A DNA stretch of 64,000 nt from Arsenophonus sp046530785. GTDB lineage: Bacteria > Pseudomonadota > Gammaproteobacteria > Enterobacterales > Enterobacteriaceae. A program made the translations under genes and the position numbers. Where the stretch lies: NCBI GenBank assembly GCA_046530785.1, contig JBHEQT010000006.1, forward strand, positions 1 to 64,000, read 5' to 3'. The notes beneath the pieces are model-generated. The model was not told the DNA's origin and did no database searches. It saw only the letters and a list, made by a program, of their open reading frames with translations. Shown here piece by piece: positions 56,395 to 64,000 of this stretch (position 1 is the first letter of the stretch; each line of letters opens with the position of its first letter).

Positions 56395-57320
56395 AAAATA
56401 ACCCTCCTTTACAGAGAAAAATCGCTACGGTTATTTTTATATAACAAGAGATAGTTATCTTATTGTTAATTATTATTGTAACGATCTAATAATTTTTGAA
56501 GATATTGTTTATTGAGAGAGCTATTCCATAATTGTTATGGAGACATAATTGTATATGTAATTGGTGGTTTTCTTGCAGATTATTACTAATATGATCAAAT
56601 ATTTATTTAAGGAAGATTTAATCCAAAAATTTTCAGATAAAAATATTTTATATTAGTATCAGCAATTTTTTTATTTCATCTTATTTTTATTGTTATTATT
56701 GCTGTTTAGGTAGGGGAAACACTTGATATTTTCTAGATAATCTTAATATATTATCCTGTTATTTTTTTATGATTCCTGGATTAATAATTTATTTGATACT
56801 GTTATTTTCTATCTAGTTAAGCAAAAAGTATTTTTACTAAGTTTTATTTGTTTTTTGCTCAGAATTTAGATTCTGAAGTCTTTTTAAAAGTTTTATTAAT
56901 GAATGTCATTTTCTGGATCCGGTTTCTTTAACTTAATTAGATATTATTAATTCCCCACAAAAAATATTCTATATTTTTTTTGGAATTTTAGATTTTAATT
57001 TTTATCGCTGATTTGGAGTTAATTGACTTCATTCGTTTGATCAATTTGAATAAGAAAAATAATTTTTCGATGTTTATCATATTGAATATTTTAGTATTCT
57101 TATTATTTCTTAATTAAATAAAATCTTATTTTCTGTGTATCTCTTTCTTGTACTATTACCTAATCTTTATTTGTTTTATCTTAAAATAGTCCTCTTTATG
57201 ATAATTTTTATTCTTGTTTTTTGTTTTATATCGCACCTTTTTATAAATCAACTGATAGATATCTTTTGGAAAGTATTTTTTCCATTGATGTTGATTAATC
57301 TGGGTTAGTGACCGGAAGAG
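56395..57320 (+). pseudogene. nuoH: Decayed nuoH (complex I membrane subunit H)
   Basis: At 56518-56630 ELFHNCYGD, then GGFLADYY*YDQIFI*GRF and NPKIF align with GLFQNRYGP, GGSLQLVADMIKMFFKEDW and IPKFS. At 57030-57110 HSFDQFE*EK and DVYHIEYF align with HPFDQPEAEQ and DGYHIEYS. At 57270-57305 FWKVFFPLMLINL aligns with GWKICLPLTLINL. Only a few stops in the best-preserved stretches. A minus-strand open frame at 57156-57338 is a shadow of this relic. Confidence 0.85.
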
Positions 57321-57329
57321 GTTATTTTT

Positions 57330-57865
57330 ATGCAGCATTTAAATTAAGAAAAAATAGAGGAATGATATTAAAAGAATCATCTCCTTATTTAATTATTCAA
57401 TTATATAATAATTTTATGATCTGGATAAATTATTTTTATAAAAGTTAAAATGTACCAAAAGGGAAATATTATTTATTTATTTTCATTATTATCACTGATG
57501 CATTATTATATTTATCTGTGATTCTGTTTGATGATAAAGAACGTATTATATAGATTGAAATTTATATGTTGTACTTTATCCTGTTAGGTATATTCAGTAT
57601 AAAATTAGGAATAACCAAAATGGTGGGTCATTTGATATCCAGAATTTTCTAGATCAATTTTTCTTATTGTATTTTTAGTTTATTTGAAGAATCTTTTTCT
57701 ACTATAAGAGATATAATTAATGCATGATTTTGATATCATGGAACATAAACTTCAAGATCTGATTTATTAAAAATAGGATTTGTTTATTTTTTAGGAATAG
57801 ATAAAATATTTAGATGATAATCTTATCACAAAATAGGAATAAAATTATTGGTTAAATAAAAATTA
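57330..57865 (+). pseudogene. nuoI: Decayed nuoI (complex I 8Fe ferredoxin subunit)
   Basis: At 57638-57720 the plus strand reads YPEFF*INFSYCIFSLFEES against [21 protein letters not shown] of NuoI, with the CxxCxxC ligands largely lost. Further upstream MYQKGNI and DDKERI align with MYPEEPV and DGEER, and the first CxxCxxC motif reads as non-Cys. The limits are projected from these anchors. Confidence 0.8.
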
Positions 57866-57926
57866 AGGTTATAATGAAGATAATTATATTATTAATATAA
57901 TTTTATTATCATAAATAGTAATAATT

Positions 57927-58482
57927 ATGGAATTTAAATTTTTAAATTACCGTTGGGATTGATTACTGTTTTTTATTTACTTTTATTGGTAGCAACAAAT
58001 ATTAATCTATACATACTTTTATTATATTTTATAGTTCCCATATTATCTCTTTATTAATATTTTTATTTATTAAATTTTATTTTTCTATCTGTATTAGAAA
58101 TTATCATTTATCCTAGGGATCGATCATAATTATTATTATTTTTTATTTATGAAATCCTTAATTTATAGATAAATTAATCGTTAACAAGAAAAGTATTTGG
58201 ATAGAGATAAAATCTGGACTAGAAGAGATAAGTTATTCTTTCAGTAGTTTTACTTACTTTTGTTATTTATGTTATTATTTCAATATAAGAAATCTGGATA
58301 TTAAAGATGAGATGATTAATAAAAAACTGGTTTGTATTAATTTATTTTCCTATTATATAAGAAGATATTGAAATTAGTTTCTTTTATTATTAGCGAAGAG
58401 AATTATTGTAAAATTTCATATAGAGCGTTAAATAACCTTAATTATCTTGATAATCATTCAAATCTAGAGGAAAAATTAAAAC
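57927..58482 (+). pseudogene. nuoJ: Decayed nuoJ (complex I membrane subunit J)
   Basis: An ATG at 57927 begins MEFKF, against MEFAF. A shifted frame continues GLITVFYLLLLVATNINLY, aligning with GLIAILATLRVITHTNPVH, then LLYFIVPILSLY*YFY (LLYLIISLLAISGVFF) and LEIIIY (LEIIVY). The relic spans close to the 184-codon ancestral length, so few net bases have been lost. Confidence 0.8.
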
Positions 58483-58786
58483 AGAAATTTTTTATATAAT
58501 ATGGATTAATTTTAGAAGAAACTTTATTTGTTTTAGAATTATGTTGTCTTTTTGATTAATCTTAATTTTTTTATATTATTTGGATTAGAAATAATAATTG
58601 ATTTAATGGCATTAATCTTTTATTACTTTTTGTGGTTTTATTTGAGATAGAAAATGGTAAAGTAATTTATATTTAAAATATTAGGTTTAGTTTGTTGCAA
58701 AAGTGCAAATATGGAATTATTCTTTTATTTCAACTTCATCATTATTCTCAGAACTTTAATATTGATGAAGTTATTGAGATGTATAG
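58483..58786 (+). pseudogene. nuoK: Decayed nuoK (complex I membrane subunit K)
   Basis: Around 58583 GLEIIIDLMALIF aligns with GLEIMINASALAF, including the Glu of the proton path. At 58665-58785 KVIYI*NIRFSLLQKCKYG and IILLFQLH, NFNIDEVIEM align with QVMYILAISLAAAEASIG, LALLLQLH and NLNIDSVSEM. Length is almost exactly ancestral. Interrupted by stops. Confidence 0.85.
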
Positions 58787-60650
58787 ATGAGTTTACTTTA
58801 TTTAACCATTTTGATTTTTTCTATTAGAGTTTTATTATTATATTTTACCTTTTTTTGGAAAGTTTCTTTGATATCCTATGGATAGGTTCTGTAGATTTTA
58901 GAAGTGATTACATAATATTTTTCTAGAAATTAATTTTTTGTGGTAATAAAAATATGACGTTGGATATATTATAGTCTGATATCACGATATTATGGATACA
59001 AGTAGATATTTTAAGTATTCTTTAATATACTGGTGTTTAATGTGGGTTATTATCAACCATGTTAGTACTTGTGACTATTGTTGATTTTTAAATTCATTTA
59101 TATGTTTCTTAGTATATAAATAATAAAAAGATCATTTCTTTTTTTGTTTACACCAATTTGGTTATTAACAGTATAATTTTTTAGTTTTATTTGAAAATAT
59201 CATTCTAATTATACTTTGCTTCAAAGGAAGTCTATTTATCTAGTTAGTTGCCAATCTATTTTATTATACTAATGTTTTAAGTAAAAAGATATCTATAAAA
59301 TTACTATTAGATTTTATTTAGTATGTATTTTAATAATTGATATTATCTATGCTTTATAAGCAGTTTAAAATATTGAATTTCCATTGATTAAAAATAGTAA
59401 TAACACCAATAAATTAGAGATATTTTTTATTGATTAATCTGGTAATGTTATTGATCGTTTATATCGCAATCGATAAATATGCTTAGTTATCTAAAACTGA
59501 TTATCTGATGTCAAAGATAGGTTCATAATTTATTTATTTGAAATTTTTATTCATGCGCCTACTATAAGGATCTTTTTTTTTAATTTCTAGAGACCAAGAT
59601 GAACATATTATTTTGTGGATGGCACAAGAAAAATTTGTATTTATTCTTACCATTATTGCAGTTATCCTAATATTAGATCTATATTTGGATTTAGTAAAAA
59701 TATAAAACGAATATTGAATTATTAGATTACAAGCAAAAAGTCTATATGTTTTTATATTTAGTTTTTTATAATTGAGATATGATTATTTCATTTGAACGAA
59801 ATACTGTTATTTAAAATTTTTATATTTTTATTTTTCTATTCATTAATTATTTTTTATCATCACGAACAAAATATATTTAATATTGGATTATTTTACATAG
59901 GATATTATCCTTTTATTTTTATTTTTAATCTTCGGTAATTCGCTAACGACAACTCCGATAATTCATTGTCCGCTTTTATAGTAAAAAAGATATTTTATGG
60001 GGAGAGATGTACACCAATAAGTAGAAAATATTTACTATAAAACTGGAATAATTAGGATATATATTATCAAATTTTTATATATTCTATATGATTTTACTGT
60101 TTTCATCGTATAAATAATATTTATGGAATTAATTTTTTGATATTAGTCAGAGATTTTATCATTAGTAATATTAGCAATATTATTAAAAGTTATTAATACA
60201 CTGATTGTTCAAATATTATCTGGTATTTCCTCATAAATAAAATAATTAATAATTTCTAGTAATATTATGATAGAAATAATTTTAGTACTTATGTACATCA
60301 ACTTTATCTTATCATTATTAATACTTTCCTATCTAAAAAAGAGTAAGGTTTGTTAAATAAAATACCAAAAAATGAGATATGATCTCTTACCGAGAAAGTA
60401 GCAAAGGAATAGAGAGATTAATCAACTTTATAATCTTATTTTAGTTAGTTTTTAAAGAAATTAGTTAATTAGTAGAAAAGATCTTATCAATTCATTAATA
60501 AATTATTTAGTAATCATAGTATTATATTGTGGAAATAAAAGATTAACTTTCTTAATCAGAACTGAAAAGTTCATTGGAATTGAATCTTTTTATAATGGTT
60601 AAAATCAAGAATTTATTTAGAACTGTTTTTCTCTGTTGATTTAATTCAAA
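58787..60650 (+). pseudogene. nuoL: Decayed nuoL (complex I antiporter-like subunit)
   Basis: The ATG at 58787 opens MSLLYLTILIFSIRVLLLYF, aligning with MNMLALTIILPLIGFVLLAF. At 59090-59270 IHLYVS*YINN and ISFFVYTNLV align with IHMYASWYMRG and SRFFAYTNLF. At about 59546 FIHAPT aligns with LIHAAT. At 59852-59890 YHHEQNIFNIGLF aligns with CHHEQNIFKMGGL. Spacing between these anchors equals the E. coli spacing, so decay here has been by substitution and small indels. Confidence 0.85.
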
Positions 60651-60679
60651 AGTAAATTTCTGTTGTGCTTATTATTTAT

Positions 60680-62330
60680 CTTGATTAATAACTTCTTCTC
60701 TTATTTGAAGAGAGAGTGTTCTATGTTAGAAAAATCCGATTGATTTAATAAAAGAGTATCACGATATTTTCTTTATCTGTTATTGAGTTATTAGCGATGG
60801 CTTCTCTTTGTAATATTCTGTTAAAGGAAAATCATTTATTTAACTGGAGTAGTTTGCATTACTACAATGATAAAAGATCCTTTATTATCTCATATAGATT
60901 ATACAAACGAATCTATTAGATATTAATATTTTTCCTTAACAATTGATTCTTTATTATTACTAATGATAGTGTTAATGAGATCTATTATTAGGATTTCTAT
61001 ATATTGAGTTCTGAATAATTTAAATTGATAATAGGGTATTTATTGTGTATTAATTGAATATTTTCTTTTATTTAATGTATTCTATATGAATAAAATAGAT
61101 CCAAATTATAATGTATCGAAAAATCATAAAAGTGCTACTAATTTTAAATAATCGCGAAATATTATTTTTTTTGAAATTAGCATTTTATTTATATGGAATT
61201 AAGCTTTTATTTAAAAAGACTAGTGTTTAATATTTTTGAAGTATTTATAAAATCTCTTCATATACTATAATTTTTAGAAAATTGGAAATAGATTTTCATC
61301 ACTTTTTATTGTATGGTTTATTTAATGTTAATTGTTTTATATTATCCATTTCTTTTTAGTTTTGCTATTATTTAATTAATCCAATATATAAAACTATACC
61401 CAATTTTATTATTATTCTTTTCTTCTCTTTTAGTTGGGGATAAATTACCATTTGAAGTAATTTATTAATTTTATATAAGATAAATATTACGATTTATATA
61501 GCACATTAATTTTTAATTTCCTTTATCATGGAAATAAATCTTCTATACTTATAGATGGATTTTAGTATAACTGAATAATAAATAATAATTTATATTTATT
61601 AGTTATTTATATAATAAAAGAGATGTTCATTATTGATACTTTAATTATTTAAAGCTTATTCATTGATATTGAATTAATTCAATTTGTTATTATATTGTTT
61701 TTATTTATGGTGTATCTTTATTCAGAAAGATACATTAGAAGTTAATATTAAGTATATTTTGCTATTATCCATTATTTTTTATTTTATTGTTCGGTATAGT
61801 ATTGTTTTTATATTAAATAAGGTAAGTTAATATTTAGAAAGTCAAATTTAATCCTAAATGAAAATGTCATTCATTAATCCAAATTATTATAATTGATATC
61901 GGGGATGATTGTTGATTGCAATTTAGTTTAAATTCTCTTTTGTATCTTTTAATTATCAAAGCAAAAAAATATTTATCAAGATAACCTTGGTAACTACAGT
62001 ATAGACATTTTTAGAAACTATTAGTAAAATAGCGAGTTTATAGTTTTAATTTGTTTATTAATAACATTACATATTATAAAAAATAAGGAATTACAGTAAT
62101 AATGCTTTAAGTATTTTTTATTTATTCTGTATTTTTAGTAATTTACTAGATATTCTACAATAGAGTATTAAGCATTTTTAGGTTATTAATCTATTTTTAT
62201 ATTTAGAAAATACTACTTTTATTAATCGTTTTATAATTTAATTTTTTACATTGAAAATGAGAATATTAATATATTTTATAGAATATTTATTTTTTAATTT
62301 TAGAACACTTTAGTATTTGTCAAGTATTCT
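60680..62330 (+). pseudogene. nuoM: Decayed nuoM (complex I antiporter-like subunit)
   Basis: At 60943-60990 LTIDSLLLLMIVL aligns with LAIDGLSLLMVVL. At about 61188-61275 a reading ending NLFIYYN aligns with KFFIYTQ. At 61420-61470 LLLFFSSLLVGDKLPF aligns with LLMLGFFIAFAVKMPV. At 61690-61760 VIILFLFMVYLYSERYIRS aligns with VIGIFYGAWMAFAQTDIKR. At 62085 NYSNNALSIF aligns with NFVGEFMILF. Frames change several times. The 3' end is unclear. Confidence 0.7.
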
Positions 62331-62559
62331 TTTTTAGTTACTAATCTTTAGTAACGGTAGCTACGATATCAATCGTCTCAAGTGAGTAATGTTATCGTCA
62401 ATCGATTATCGTAATTATTTTGTATATTATGATAATATTGTTAGCAAAGGATACCGATTTATCTTAAATTTATTGATAAATTATATATTATCATTATCTT
62501 CTTTTAACACTAAATAATAATATTCAACTGATTTTTCTTTATTATTAGTAGCATGAGAA

Positions 62560-62790
62560 TTTGAGTTTATACTATAATTTGTATTTATAGTTAATTTATA
62601 ATAAAACAGTGAATCAAATAGTAAATACAGATGTGGAACCTCACGAATTATTAATTTATATATTTTTATTGTATACAGTTATTATAATTTTATTAGGAAT
62701 ATGGTCACAAAACCTTTGTTTGAGATTGCAATTACTATCTTAGAAGACAGTCTGAATATCATTAATTTTTAAATAAATTGTTGTAATATA
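62560..62790 (+). pseudogene. C-terminal relic of nuoM or nuoN
   Basis: From 62647 one frame reads ELLIYIFLLY then TVIIILLGIWSQNL, resembling both ELFMILLLVVLLVLLGFYPQPI near the NuoM end and VLVLGVWPQPL near the NuoN end. If nuoM, the gene carries some 0.4-0.5 kb of extra sequence before this point; if nuoN, most of nuoN has been deleted. I cannot decide by eye. Confidence 0.4.
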
Positions 62791-64000
62791 CTATGTTATT
62801 TTTATAACAAAATATTATTAATAATGAAAAATTAATAATTAGATTAGAAAAAAAACTACAAATAAAAAATAAATAGTAGATTAATGAGTTAGTTTAATAA
62901 AACAAATTTATTGAATTCTTATTAAGAAGATAGGTTATTATAGTTAATATTACCTAATTCATAGGAAAAATTTATCAAATTTATCTAAATTAAAATTTAA
63001 TGTCATTAAAAGAATATAGAATAGGATTTTATTAATTAGATATTATATCTATGTATTATAGTGATTAACAATCAACCAATTAGAAATTTTATTAGTATAA
63101 TTGACGATAATTATAAAAAGTTTTTACTTAATAAAGAAAAAGATTTTTACTACAAATTTCGATATTGAATAATTTTATAGTAATAAAAAGTTACTAAAAT
63201 AATTCGACTCTCTTTTTTGGAAGAAATTAATCTTTCAGATATAATATATAATAATGAATATTTGATTAATTTTTGTTGGTGATAAAAATTATTTAGTATT
63301 TCTTCAGATTGAGTTTTGTTATTATCAAGTAATTATCAATCTTATTGATCAATAAAAGCTTTTTATAATCTCCTATAATTTTATTAAAATTTCAATAAAT
63401 TTAAATTCAACTTAATTTCTTAAGTTCTTATTAATAAAAAATTTATTTTATCTTCCTGAATATAAAGAGTATCTTAATTGAACCAATCAGATAGTATAAT
63501 TTTATTAATATCATATATTTTTTATAAATATTTAATTGTTTTAACTATTATTGTTATAAATTTAGATAACTTTCCGATGAAAATTTCAGATAAAAATTAT
63601 ATAAAATATTTTAGTAGTATCGATAAAATATTTTAAGAAGAAATCCTTACTTTCTCGTTTATTTTTATATATGATTATATAGATCATATAGAAATATTAT
63701 ACAGGATTTAGATTTTTCAATTCTTTCAGATTATTAAATGCAGAAAATTAATATATTAATAAATTGTTTATTTTTAAAGCTAATATGAAAAACCACCTCA
63801 TATTTTTAACTTATTAGTTTAAAAATAACTTGATATTCTATTTCGATTAATATAAATAAATTTTAACTCATGAAATTTTATTTCATATCAGATATTCCTT
63901 ATTATTAATATATACAACTATATAAAAGAAATTTTTATTTTTATCAGTAACTTTTAATATAACTAAAATTAATAGCATACTTTTATCTAGTTTAGAATTA
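62791..64000. other. Unassigned decayed DNA at the right end
   Basis: By ancestral order this should hold nuoN and then genes such as elaB or menF. I could not align any stretch with NuoN anchors such as the LSQTNIKRLLGY or VPFHLWTPDV motifs. No open frame or RNA gene is recognised. Confidence 0.5.

Noticed and set aside
57156..57338. Minus-strand open frame of 60 codons
   Set aside because: It runs antisense through the nuoH relic, whose plus-strand reading matches NuoH; the open frame is a by-product.
1..64000. CRISPR arrays, transposons, prophage, toxin-antitoxin or defence islands
   Set aside because: No regularly spaced repeats, no transposase or integrase fragments and no terminal inverted repeats flanking a gene were seen; the palindromes are single-copy and unrelated to each other.

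Overview
This window looks like a piece of a degrading, very AT-rich gammaproteobacterial (Enterobacterales) chromosome, most plausibly a long-term insect endosymbiont in the Sodalis/Arsenophonus style. Every recognisable gene is closest in sequence and order to E. coli/Sodalis-type genes. Only about a quarter of the 64 kb is intact coding sequence (17 protein genes, one of them cut by the window edge, plus one tRNA). The rest is long non-coding DNA, by eye even more AT-rich than the genes. Much of it can still be read as fossil genes in their ancestral positions. The species cannot be named from this window.

Layout. 1-3382: end of the tol-pal operon (tolA 3' part, tolB, pal, cpoB). 3383-14282: a coding desert with a single tRNA-Arg(CCU) (argW) on the minus strand. 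14283-14822: smrB, isolated. 18229-19290: aroC. 22677-23897: fabB, with a well-preserved FadR/FabR-like operator just upstream. 26813-29803: pdxB and truA, with a decayed usg between them. 29830-30490: decayed dedA. 30609-36330: accD, folC, dedD, cvpA, purF, ubiX. 36331-38989: desert with a 42-nt perfect palindrome. 38990-42421: pta and ackA on the minus strand. 42774-43229: yfbV, full length and in one frame but with three stop codons. 45226-46438: alaA (yfbQ), broken by frameshifts but otherwise well preserved. 47040 to about 62.8 kb: decayed lrhA followed by the whole nuoA-nuoM operon (respiratory complex I), each gene still recognisable in order, with many stops and frameshifts and most iron-sulfur cysteines lost.

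Gene order from argW to nuo follows the E. coli 51-53 minute region read in the descending direction. The tol-pal block belongs elsewhere in E. coli (near 17 min), so a rearrangement breakpoint lies between cpoB and argW.

Functionally the survivors are envelope integrity (Tol-Pal, CpoB, DedD), fatty-acid synthesis (accD, fabB), chorismate (aroC), vitamin B6 (pdxB), folate polyglutamylation (folC), purines (purF), quinone biosynthesis (ubiX), tRNA modification (truA), ribosome rescue (smrB) and acetate/ATP metabolism (pta-ackA). Complex I is lost while ubiX and pta-ackA are kept. This implies a quinone pool fed by some other dehydrogenase, and substrate-level ATP from acetyl-CoA. I see no phage, insertion sequence, CRISPR array or defence system. 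The most unusual features are the readable complex I fossil, the conserved fabB operator, and a series of long perfect palindromes and hairpins scattered through the non-coding DNA.
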